This document shows positions 12,001 through 20,221 of a stretch of DNA of 64,000 bases, piece after piece. Origin of the DNA: Limnomonas spitsbergensis (lineage: Eukaryota > Chlorophyta > Chlorophyceae > Chlamydomonadales); assembly GCA_037349105.1 (NCBI GenBank), contig JAYJMM010000100.1:1054001-1118000 (forward strand). The letters run 5' to 3'. Numbering within the stretch: position 1 is the first letter of the stretch; the number at the start of each line of letters is the position of its first letter. Under the pieces are notes generated by a model, which saw nothing but the letters and a program-made list of their open reading frames with translations, did not search any database and was not told the origin of the DNA. A program made the position numbers and the translations under genes.

Positions 12001-15000
12001 ATATATCCAATCCCTTGAATGGATCAAAGCCTTCAATGGATTATATACCGGTATGCAAAACTTTGAAAGGATCAAGTACCCTGATTCCTTGCAGGAAGTT
12101 TCAGTTGAGCTCATGAGGGCTGCGGGTGCATACACAAACGCTGGAGAGGTGCCCAGGTAGGCGCTGCGGGTGGGGGATGCCGCACAGGAGATCGTGGCGT
12201 AAATCAAATAATCTTGGCTTAAATCAGATAATCTTGGATTTAATCAAATAATCTTGGTCTTAATCAGATAATGCTGGTTTCAACTAGAGAATCTTGGTCT
12301 GAATCAGATTATCTTGGTTTCAATCAGATAATATTGGTTTTCATCAGAGGACGGTGGCAGGTGTGTGATGGTGCATCATGACGCACAAGAGGAAGTTGCG
12401 TGAATCAGAGGGCAGAGGCGGGAATGGGGCGCTTTGAAGCTGTGACAGTTGAGGCCCTGAAAAACGTTGCGCAAGAGCTGGCCCGCCCCACCCTAGGCTC
12501 AGCAATGCATACATTTCTGCGAGTCCTCGTGGTTGATCGGATGGATAGCTGCATCACCATCACAGACATGCGTGTTTGAAGTTGCCTGGTCAGGGGTTAA
12601 TTGCGGTGTGGCTCACAGGATTTTTTTTGCTACGTTCATGGCGATGAACCCCCAGCTGCAGATTATATTACCATCAGGCTCTCAGGATATATGTGTTTTC
12701 TGTTCAAGTTGCCCAGCTGAGGGTCCATCGCCATGAGACTGGCAGGAAATGTGTGTGTTGTTTGTTTCAAGTCGCACGGCCCCTGACATGCTCCGCACAG
12801 GTACCAGCAACTGAGCTCTGGCGCCAGCTCCAGCCCCAGCAGTCCGATTGGGGACAGGACTGATCATGACGATGCGCCTGACCCCCACCCTCGGCAACAG
12901 CAGCAGCAGCAGGCAGGCAGCAGCGGCGGCGGCGGCGGTGGTGGTGGCGGCGGTGGGAGTGCGGGCGGAGCCGGACTCAGTGTGAACTTGGACTCTTCAC
13001 CGCCTGCTGCCAAGTCCATGCGCCACAGCTTTGAGGGGAGCGGCCTGCTCCCCTCGATGCCCACGCAGCAGCAACAACAGCAGCAGCAGCAGGCACTCCA
13101 GAACCAGCAGCAGCAGCAACAGCAGCAACAACAGCTGCAACAGCAGCAGCAGGCTGCAGCCCAGAACCAACTGCTCCAGTCACAGGTAACCGTACAACCA
13201 GATAGGGTCCGCGCACCCCTTTTGAGAAATGATGTATCAAATTCTTCGCGTAGGCAGAAGTACCCTACTCCGTTTATTAATAGCAGAGCCAATTCGTAGC
13301 AGTGCCAAACCCTTTTTACGGCAATGCTGTTTCATGTGCGTGCCAGACCATCTATGGGGGGGGGCCTGCAGGGGGCAGCCACCGCTAGGGCCTTTAGGGG
13401 GGCAAGAACGCGATCGGCGATCGCCTACGGCCGGGGTGAGACGTGGGGTCCCAAGAATCAGGGGGTTTGCTGCACCAGCCCCTGCGACGCCAGGCCCTGA
13501 TGTAGCTGATGTATGCTGAATTGTATCTGGGTTTCTGCTGGTGTGTACTGAATTGTAGCTGAATTATAAGTGAGTGATAGCTGAAATGTAGCTGAAATGT
13601 AGCTGGGCTTATGCTGGCGTGTACCGAATCGCAGCAGAATTGTAATTGGCTGACGTATGCTGAACTGTAGTTGAGTTTTAGCTGAAATGTAGCTGACATA
13701 TGCTGAATTGTTGTTTGGTTACAGCTGACATGTGCTGAAATCAACCTGACATGTGCTGTATTTGAGCTTGTGGTTTTATTACGCAGGTGGCTGCGCTCCA
13801 GAGGCAAGTATCCCTGCTGATGAGCCTGCAGTCCCAGCAGATGATGGCTGCTGCAGGCCCGGGCCCCGTCTTCGGAGCCACCCCCCAACAGCAGCAGCAG
13901 CAGATGCCAGCGCAGGCCGCAGGCCCCTCAGCGCAGCACGGGCAGTACGGCAGTACAGCAGGACACTGCGGGGCCCTGAACGTCGGCCGCAGCATGAGCT
14001 ATGCGACAGGGGCCGCCGTGATGGCGGCTACGGCGGGGGCCTCGAACCTGAGCCTGCAGCAGCAGCAGCAGCAGCAGCATCTGTCCTTAGCGGGGCCGAG
14101 TGGATCGCAGTTGTACAACGCCGACGTGCTGGCGGCGGTGCAGGGCGGGGCGGGCGGATTGCCTGGTTCCCCGGCAGCAGGGCTGCCGCAGGCCGGCGGC
14201 GGCCGGGCGCTGCCGCCGCACGCCGGCGGCGGCGCGACCGTCGGCAGTCGTAGGAAGCACCGCCGGGCCATGTCGATGGAGTCCAGTCAGGGTGGGTGCA
14301 TGACAGGGTTTAGGGTTTAGGGATGCCTTAATTGTTTTTGCATCGGCACCGTGTCCAACCCCCCTTACATGTCCATGGAGTCCAGTCAAGGTGGGTACAG
14401 GACAAGGACGCCTCGAAATCAAATTTTAATCAAGAACTTTTTACAAAGTTGATTGCATTGGCGCCATGTCCAGTCACGGTGGTTAGTTGGTATGACGCTG
14501 GTGGGTGCAGGACACGGGCGCCCCAAAATCAAATTTCAGTCAATGAAGTGTTTACGAAGTTCTTTGCATCGGCACCGTGTGAAACACCCCTTGCCTGTCT
14601 CATCTCTACCGCTCCTCTGATTCGCTGACCCTAAACCTTCACCCTGGACCCTGTCCTGAACCATTAAGCCGACCCATCGCCCTTACCCTGATCCTGTCCT
14701 GAACCCCGAACCTGAACCCTTTCCCAAGCCCTGACTCTGAACCTGTCTTGAACCCTGAACCTGAAGCCTCCCCTTCCCACTCAACACAGCCATAGGTGGT
14801 GTGCCAGCTCAACTGACTGCAACCCAGATCCAAGTGCTGCAACACCAGATGCAGCTCCAGAACCAGGTCATCCTCCAGAACCAGCACAGGTGCGAACGCA
14901 ACTGTCTGTAATGATAGGCCGGCTGGTTTTATTGTGCTGCTCAACCTGTCAGGCAGGCAGGAGGGGTGTGGGGCAGAGGAAGCCGGTCCAAGGCGACAGC

Positions 15001-18000
15001 GGTCTCCGTCTGGCATGCAGGCCGTGCTTGCAGCGCTTCCTTCTTGCTTGAAACTAAGCGGGATTCATGTTTGTTTCGTATTAGATTTCCCGTGATTTAG
15101 CTCGAGAGGGAGGGCAGAAACAATGATGTAGCCCATCATCTTGAAGGTGTAGAGCTTCATGACAGCATTCCAAACCTGGTCTTCAATTGTTTTTTGGCCC
15201 ACGGGAGGGCGTAGAAAAGGGTGGGTAAAGTTGGGGGGGGGGGGTCGCGAAAAAAGTGATTTTAAGGGGAAATTCTGAACATAAGTATATTTTTCAGACA
15301 TCAGATTGAGACGAGAGCTACACTGTTGCACTCCTCGCGGCCAATGCTGTCGATCTGCATCACAAAATATGGAATGCATTAAAACCAGATCCTATAGACA
15401 TCCCATTGTGGCAAAGAGGGGGTGTGGCTCTGCAGGAAGAAACGGTTGCTTGCATGCCCATGATTTAGTCAAGCAGTACTCCAGTAGTTGCTATGCCATA
15501 ACTCTATAAGCAACGGCTGCAGTCTGTTTTGTTCACAGGTCTTAATATTCATAGACGATTCTCCTAGCCTGGTTACTCCGTCACGTCCAGGGCAGCAACT
15601 TGCCACCTTAAGGCTGCGCAATCTATTCGTAGTGTAAGTCTCATTCAACAGTGTGTCAGCCCTGGCAGTGCGCAGAGCAGACATGCTCGGGGTCCCTACA
15701 GCTCAAGCACCGGGGCTTGTACAACGTGGGCGAATTGACGCCGGAGCAGTTTTCATTTTTGTGGAGACAGCTGTAGTTGCAGGGTTGCACTTGAAGGACT
15801 CCAGACGGAGTGAGGCTCATGGATCAGTGGCGTCCTTAGCGTGGGGTGGTTAATACGGTGTCATGCTCAAGGTGCCAGCCCCAAATGATGGAGGTCATCC
15901 CCTTTGTAATGTCAGCCTTCCCATCTCCGGGCACGGTATCATTTTCGCGGTGCCGACCCTTGACGTCATCTTGCCCACCATGGTCAGGAGCTGACGGAGG
16001 CAGATGTGACGAGGCATGCCATTTTAAATTTGTGTACCAGCTACGTTGAGCGACACCATGAGAAGCGCATGGGTCAGCTGATTGGAATTGACACCTCTCC
16101 CCCTCCAAAAATAGTATTTGTTGCAGGAAATTAAGGTTGTACTAGGTTCCGGAGGCAGGGGGGTGGGAGAGTCAACAAAGGCTCGTTAGACATTTTTTAA
16201 TTATGGTAGGATCAGCTTTATCTGCCCCTCCTCCCCCCCCCCTCGATTTAGTATGGAAATTAAAATATAAAACGGCCCCAACAGCCTAAAATGCTTGAGG
16301 GGGAGGGTCAAAGCCGTTGCGGGACGCTCGCGATGAATGTGAAAATGGCCACCGTAAATGACCTCACTGGCGCCCGCTGGGGCCTGCCGGCACTGAAATA
16401 TGCAAAGCACGTTACCGTTTAGTATGATAGGCCGCATAGCGCTACTTCTATGCATGGACAGGAGGGGCATGGAAGGCCGATTGAAGTCGACAGCAGGTTT
16501 GCCATGCAGCAGTGCTTGCTTTAAGGATTTAGACGAACCCTCATTTATTGTGCCTATTACTTCGACTTTCTTTAAGCTCAGATTTATAGTGAATCCGAGG
16601 CGAAGCCTCAGTGGGGGGGGGTAGGGGGCAGGCCTGGTTAGCCTGAGGGCCATTCCCATGCTCGCACGCACCCTTTCCTTTGGGGAGGTATTGCAGCCGT
16701 GAGGTGTTGTGGATGTGAGATGTTGCAGATGCAAAATCGTTGTATTTTTAAACATCTGCACATGTACTGCCTGCCTAGGTCTGTACAACAGTGGCAGTTA
16801 GTGCACAGGTCCTCAGAATCGTATTTTGTACTGTACTGCCTGCCTTAATATGTAATGCCTGCTGCACCTGTACTGCCTGCTAGGTCCACGCAACAGCAGC
16901 AACAACAGCAACAGCTAGCGTTCAGCTCCTCGCTGGCAAACCCGACGCTGGCCCGGTCCCATGATAGCGACGGAGAGGACGGGGCGGGTTCCGGCGCCGG
17001 GGCTGCCGGTGGCGGCTCTGGCGTGGAGAGTGGTCTCGGTGACCCCGGCGACGGCGACAGCTGGGTTGAGGAGCTGAGCCCTGGGACTTACCTTTGGCTC
17101 CGGCCTTACTCGGGCGGCGGGAGCAAGCCTGAGCTTTTCAAGATTCGCTTTTCACGCAAGGTGGGGACGAAACAGGCCGAATGGCTCGATCAGGACAGGA
17201 AGCTGTGAGGACACTGGTATGTATTGCCAGTCCAGTATTGAGAGACCAGCATTTTGAATCCAGTACACAGTATCCAATCCAGTATTTGGAGTCGAGAACT
17301 TCCAATGCGGTGTTTAGATCCCAGTATTCCCCAACCTGATTGAGCATCCGGTATAAAGAATCCGGTATATATTTCAGGTCGTGCCAGACGACCGTTGGGC
17401 CGCCATGCAGCCTCTGCTTTGCCACTTCAGTGCAAACCTTGACCAGCCTATGGCCCGAGCAGCAGGCCTTTGCTGCCCCAGGCCCGCACGGCTGTAGGCC
17501 GTAATGTAGCTAAATTGTAGCTGAAGCGCGCTAAAAGAAACACGGGCCTATTGCGGGTGGCCTGAGCAGCAGGCCCTGCAGTACGTGACCCTGCCAGCCA
17601 TTGGCTGAAGTGCACCTAAAGCGTAGCTGCAGTGTTGCTCAAGTGTAGCTGAAGTGTAGCTGAAGTGTAGCTGAAGTGTAGCTGAAATGTATTTGAAGCA
17701 CCCAAATTAAATAATGATGGAGTGGAGTGAGTGATTATAATGCACACTGTACAGCCTATATATGATTTGGTGATTCAATTTGGTGATTGGAATTAGCTCT
17801 TACCCAAACACCTTGTTGTGCCACCTCAGGTGTTTTCCTATACTGAGGCCACAGCCTGGTTCCAGGACAACGAGGCCAGCTTGCAGGAGCGCTTTGTCGT
17901 CACGCTGGACCACTCAGCGGTACGCCCCAGCATTGGCAGCAACAGCGGCCTGCCCCAGCCCAGGGCAGGGGGCAGTGGCGGCGGGGGGGGCGTCCCCGCG

Positions 18001-18486
18001 TCATCTGCGTCCTCCTCCATGCTGCGGAGTCAGATGCAGCAGCAGAGCAGTAACCACAGCGGCAGCGGTGGGGGTGGGGGCCTGGGGGGAGCCGCCGTTG
18101 CTCCAGTGCGCAGGAGAGGCCACCAACGTCTCAACAGCGACGACTTTGTCCTAGGTAGCCCCAGCGGGTGGGGTGCGGCCAACCCGAGGGGCGGAGGAGC
18201 GGAGGCAACAGGCGGAGGACCCGGCTCTGCTGCAGCGGCGGCGGTCGCCGTTGCGGCGGCGGCGGCGGCCGCTGTTGCCGCCAGCCCGTCTGCCAGCGGG
18301 GTGTGGGCGGATGCTGATCTGGAGGCAGGGATGGTCCCTACCTTTGCCTCCTCGCCTCCTTACCTGGACGCCCCCAAGGGAGAGATGAGAGGTGGAGGCC
18401 ACCGGGGGCCACCCAGGGACTTAAGGCACCAGCTGAGGGAAGTCGTGATGGATAGGGATGCGCAGGGCAGCGACTTATCGGCATAG
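95..18486 (+). CDS. BRX-domain protein, 3' part (13 exons seen, N-terminus outside window)
   Basis: Exons, all phase-consistent: 95-200, 4983-5132, 5941-6128, 6587-6857, 7704-7775, 8404-8806, 9472-9725, 12095-12156, 12801-13185, 13787-14291, 14790-14889, 16884-17160, 17830-18486 (TAG). They give 1,142 residues, entered with a partial codon, so the start lies to the left. Residues about 891-946 match the Brevis radix domain: a WVEEL start, PGTY, an IRFSRK core, then the F..TEA.AWF.DN segment across the 17161-17829 intron. Known BRX domains mediate protein interaction or membrane-linked signalling in land plants, often at the C-terminus of RCC1/FYVE proteins; no RCC1 or FYVE is visible here. 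The rest is disordered: several Q runs, a G run near residues 545-555, a short Q-rich coiled-coil-like helix at 799-832, and an A/G/S-rich tail after BRX. Introns are long and repeat-filled. A possible AATAAA lies at 18939-18944. The domain call is strong; the function is inference. Confidence 0.5.
412..4964. repeat. 29-bp minisatellite, 157 units, inside intron 201-4982
   Basis: The unit begins GGTATACCGGTACAAGACGT and continues RTCCCTKCT. The first unit starts at 412 and the last at 4936, a distance of exactly 156 periods, so the array has no net insertion or deletion. Variation is confined to a few positions: CGG/CGT after TATAC, GAC/GAG, GTA/GTG and CTT/CTG. The unit contains overlapping palindromes (GGTATACC and TACCGGTA) and no stop codon in any frame, so long open frames exist on both strands. 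These are a by-product of the repeat, because exons 95-200 and 4983-5132 flank it in matching phase. Confidence 0.5.
5133..5280 (+). other. G-rich tract directly after a 5' splice site
   Basis: The intron downstream of the donor at 5132/5133 opens with about 140 nt of almost pure purine on the + strand. It includes runs of 7 to 13 G, for example around 5200-5212. It satisfies the usual pattern for G-quadruplex formation on the transcript strand. No coding potential is seen. Confidence 0.5.
5435..5620 (+). repeat. Intronic copies of the exon-5941 acceptor region
   Basis: At 5567-5600 the sequence CTCAG followed by GGCGGCGTTACTCGCAACTC copies the true acceptor and exon start at 5936-5960 (CTCAG, GGCGGCATCACCCGCAACTC). 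A shorter relic, CTCGAGCACACAGAGCG, lies near 5441. Flanking intron sequence is also shared, so this is a diverged tandem duplication. The copy reaches a TAG after 14 codons. Confidence 0.5.
6205..6345 (+). repeat. Two intronic copies of the exon-6128 donor
   Basis: The exon end AGCGGGGGTTATGACGGAGG with donor GAG|GTGGGG (6128/6129) recurs as GCGGTGGTTATCATGGAGG at 6221-6240 and as GCGGTGGTTATGATGGAGG at 6301-6319. Each copy is followed by CAAG|GTGG. Copied donor positions are 6244 and 6325. Confidence 0.5.
6340..6535. repeat. Telomere-like CCCTAA/CCCTTAACC intronic repeats
   Basis: This is a degenerate tandem array of CCCTAAGCCCTTAACCTG-type units. Similar CCCTAAA or TTTAGGG stretches occur in other introns here (near 5905, 8215, 14308 and 54435). 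It resembles plant-type telomere sequence but is intronic and irregular. Each unit carries CTNA-like branch-site cores. Confidence 0.5.
6985..7312 (+). repeat. Two diverged copies of the exon-6857 donor region
   Basis: The exon end (Q run, then CACATCATGATGCACTCG, CCCATG|GTGCGTCCTGGCTGA) is copied at 7090-7146 with CTCTTG for CACTCG and the same GTGCGTCCTGGCTGA donor. It appears more weakly at 7250-7305. About 100 bp of preceding intron is shared by the two copies, giving a period near 165 bp. Neither copy continues the reading frame with a usable acceptor. Confidence 0.5.
7346..7395. other. Near-perfect 23-bp hairpin in an intron
   Basis: Arms TAGGGTTGCCGGTAAGTGTGT and its complement are separated by a four-base loop (ACGA), with one A/G mismatch. 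The stem lies in the intron between exons 6857 and 7704 and could fold in the transcript. No function is recognised. Confidence 0.5.
8278..8335 (+). repeat. Intronic copy of the exon-8404 acceptor
   Basis: TATTCTTGTCGATCTCTCCACTG followed by AGCCGCCACATTTTCATCTC copies the true acceptor at 8382-8424 (TCTTGTCGACCCCTCCACAG, AGCCGCGAGATCTCCATCTC), offset about 111 bp. The acceptor AG has become TG in the copy, so it should be silent. Confidence 0.5.
8807..9165 (+). repeat. Three tandem copies of the exon-8806 donor
   Basis: The exon end GGACCTCTGGCAG|GTGAGG is followed by copies ending at 8924 (GTGGCAG|GTGAGT), 9037 (CTGGCAG|ATGAGA) and 9145 (TTGGCAG|GTGCGT). Spacings are 118, 113 and 108 bp. 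The copies also carry the TACAGCAGCGCGGGCTCTGA exon segment and the following GTGGCGACTTGCC intron segment. The middle copy has lost the GT; the first and last look usable. Confidence 0.5.
9726..9885 (+). repeat. Copy of the exon-9725 donor 103 bp downstream
   Basis: GACTTGCTGGCCATGCAG|GTGATAGGGGTGG occurs at the true donor (9725) and again at 9828. The preceding TTGAGCC...GCTGC segment is also copied, and a third partial start (GCTGAGTTCGTATGCCTCGG) lies near 9862. The two donors are identical for at least 10 intron bases. Confidence 0.5.
9976..12046. repeat. 42-bp minisatellite, about 49 units, in intron 9726-12094
   Basis: Each unit is a diverged dimer of about 21 bp: CCTTGAATGGATCAAAG then CCTTGAATGGATTATATATS. 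The second half alternates between TGCAGCCCTTT and CCAATCCCTT variants. Because 42 is divisible by 3, both strands show open frames of 80-200 codons, which are not genes. A variant with an inserted CACGTG (GGATCACGTGCTCAAAG) occurs near 9985, 10829 and 11720. Confidence 0.5.
12195..12352. repeat. About 22-bp AT-rich tandem repeat in intron 12157-12800
   Basis: There are seven degenerate copies of AATCAGATAATCTTGGTTT. Further right, at 12432-12510, lies a short open stretch resembling a coiled-coil exon, but it does not fit the splice phase of its neighbours, so it is not included in the gene. Confidence 0.5.
13500..13770. repeat. AGCTGAAATGT-type repeats before an acceptor
   Basis: Degenerate 11- to 22-bp units based on TAGCTGAAATGTAGCTGAA, TATGCTGAATTG and similar fill most of the intron end before exon 13787. 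Related arrays lie at 17500-17700 in a neighbouring intron. Each unit carries a CTGAA or CTGAC core resembling a branch site. Confidence 0.5.
14360..14530 (+). repeat. Copies of the exon-14291 donor region
   Basis: ATGTCGATGGAGTCCAGTCA with donor G|GTGGGTGCA (14291/14292) recurs at 14369-14395 as ATGTCCATGGAGTCCAGTCA, AG|GTGGGT. It recurs less completely near 14465-14510 as ATGTCCAGTCACGG plus GGTGGGTGCAGGACACGGGC. The first copy is 99 bp downstream and would also be a good donor. Confidence 0.5.
15535..15800 (+). other. Unassigned coding-like stretches inside intron 14890-16883
   Basis: After an acceptor-like TTGTTCACAG, 15540-15630 reads VLIFIDDSPSLVTPS. After CCCTACAG, 15703-15770 reads LKHRGLYNVGELTPEQFSF up to a TAG. 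Both look more protein-like than chance, but neither fits the phase (one base in, two out) needed by the surrounding BRX gene. They may be relics of another gene or mobile element, or chance. Confidence 0.5.
16757..16800 (+). repeat. Intronic copy of the exon-16884 acceptor
   Basis: TGTACTGCCTGCCTAG|GTCTGTACAACAG at 16763-16791 copies TGTACTGCCTGCTAG|GTCCACGCAACAG at 16869-16896, about 105 bp upstream. A further partial TGTACTGCCTGCC unit lies between them. Use of the copy would soon meet a TAG. Confidence 0.5.
17500..17705. repeat. 11-bp AGCTGAAGTGT repeats in intron 17161-17829
   Basis: Tandem GTAGCTGAAGT units are best preserved at 17640-17690 and degenerate to the left. They are the same family as the repeats at 13500-13770. 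They lie about 130-300 bp before the acceptor of the last BRX-gene exon. Confidence 0.5.
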
Positions 18487-19082
18487 GTACGCGGTCCAAG
18501 GCTCTGCATTACATTTCAATGTGGCTTACATATTCGATGCGGCACATGCAGGAGGCAAAGTGGTGCCTTGCGGCGCATTAGCACGTAGGGCTGATACCTT
18601 CTGGCTCAACAGCTAGGAGCTCAGCTTGTATACGGATAAGTAAAATAGATTTTTACTTTGCGGCATTTGCGAGTCGTAAGCCTTCAGGCTGGGTGTTCAA
18701 GACATGGACTCAATAGGGGATGGGGTGATTGTGAAAGAAACGGGAGCAGAGCCGCTTTTGAAGCAAGCCTCGCTGCGGAGTTGCCGGAGTTTTAATTTGT
18801 GGTACGGCTGGACTGCGAATTTGACGCGGGAGCAAACTGGGCATTACCAGGAGTGGACATGACGGTATACACACTGCTCTTGAATCTTGAATTCAGATTT
18901 GTTCTGCAATGTCACCTCTGATTACCTGAAGCAAACAAAATAAAGCCCTGCTGTATTTACAACTCGCTTGCATGGCCAAGCTTGTCAGAAAGTCGTGTTA
19001 ATGGCTGCACATCTCTGGGGCAGGCTCTGAAGGCTCAGCCGAGCTGGCACACGACTTGTCGCGGCCAGGGCTCAGGCAGATT

Positions 19083-19213
19083 AATGACTTAACATCTCTG
19101 GGCCATGCTGAAATGAAGCTCGGCCACGCCGTCAAACAAAAAGTCAGTTGGTTAAGTCAAGGGAGAAAGCACAAGTGGAAAGAAAGGACAGCCCAGAGGT
19201 GTAACGTCATTGA
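19083..19213. mobile_element. Inverted pair of SINE-like element ends
   Basis: AATGACTTAACATCTCTGGG at 19083 and GCCCAGAGGTGTAACGTCAT at 19191 are head segments of the dispersed family in opposite orientation. Between them lie CTCGGCCACGCC and a purine-rich stretch. Either two truncated copies lie head-out, or this is a small foldback derivative. Confidence 0.5.
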
Positions 19214-19670
19214 ACAGCAAGTCCAAATTAGGACTCCGAAGGCACAGCTGTGGTGGCACCCAGCTGCTAGGTTGGGAGAGAGGGACCCTTAAAGAAAAGG
19301 GTGGGGGAGGGGGGATTAATGACACATCACCTAGTCTTGCTCGAAAAGGCCCTCAACCACATGGGCGTACAAGTGTCTAGAAGGGTGATCAGGAAAATTC
19401 CTCAATTGAAGAGGCACACCATTAATAAGAGTACAGATCAGTGGCCACGAATCACTGTCTGTCTATATCAAATATTTTCTCTGAGTTGCAACCGAGAAGA
19501 TGACGACTGAGCCAAGCAAGCTAACAGCGGAGAGATTCAGATGCCATAGTGCCATTGATTCCAGATCTCCTACCACTTGCTGGTAATGAAGCCAGGAAGG
19601 CAGTGTCAATAGCGCAGTGATACTGCCAGTGCAGTCCTCCTATGTGACACTGTTGACCTCTTCCATCTCT

Positions 19671-19724
19671 GGTTACCTCTTGACCTCCCTAGGCTTAGCA
19701 TCCAAGGGAGGTCAAGAGGTAACC
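19671..19724. other. Perfect 20-bp inverted repeat with 14-nt loop
   Basis: The left arm at 19671-19690 begins GGTTACCTCTTGACC; the right arm at 19705-19724 is its exact complement and ends GGTCAAGAGGTAACC. It lies about 500 bp upstream of the exonuclease gene. It could be a small-RNA-type hairpin or a mobile-element relic; nothing else supports either. Confidence 0.5.
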
Positions 19725-20221
19725 TCTAAACCAGTTATGTAAACTTTTCTTGGTTCTGCGCATGTACATGCTGTCACCTGTACCAACCTCACCCACCTTG
19801 TTTGCTTCGTTGACTGGCACAGCATCCTGCCCACTTGTGAATTTCTTTTCCCTATGCTCCAATTGTCCTCCACGATCATCCGCCCTGAACCCGTGTCCCA
19901 ATCCCTGCCGTACTTCCTTAAAATTCACGCTTTTTAGCTGGGCTTTTTAGCTCTCTGCTTTTAGCGCTCACGCTTCCTTCGACGACGACTTCCATATTCG
20001 ATCCCCTCTAACTCATCCTCATTAACTTTGTGGATTGAACCACGGTTTTGATCACAGCGAGTGTACTCCTGCGTAAGCCCAGCAAGTCAGGCTCAGAAAA
20101 TTCGTGATCTTCCACGCCGCACTGGCGATTTGTTTTTGCACATTAAACCAAGGAATCTCTGTCTTTCGACGCGATTAAGATATCATAGCCGTGCGTGCTT
20201 CTGCCGAGGCTGCGCACCGGC

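Larger units (their letters stand above)
18487..20221. other. Intergenic: BRX gene 3' side to exonuclease gene
   Basis: I see no gene here. The stretch holds the possible BRX-gene AATAAA (18939), an inverted pair of mobile-element ends (19083-19213), a perfect 20-bp hairpin (19671-19724), and presumably the promoter and 5' UTR of the exonuclease gene just before 20222. Confidence 0.5.

Noticed and set aside
9976..12160. LNGLYIQSLEWIKA-type repeat proteins (both strands)
   Set aside because: They are products of a 42-bp repeat whose length is divisible by 3. The array lies in an intron and no start, splice or family evidence supports them.
12432..12512. Extra exon of the BRX gene reading EAVTVEALKNVAQELARP
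   Set aside because: No acceptor gives the one-base entry phase required between exons 12095-12156 and 12801-13185.
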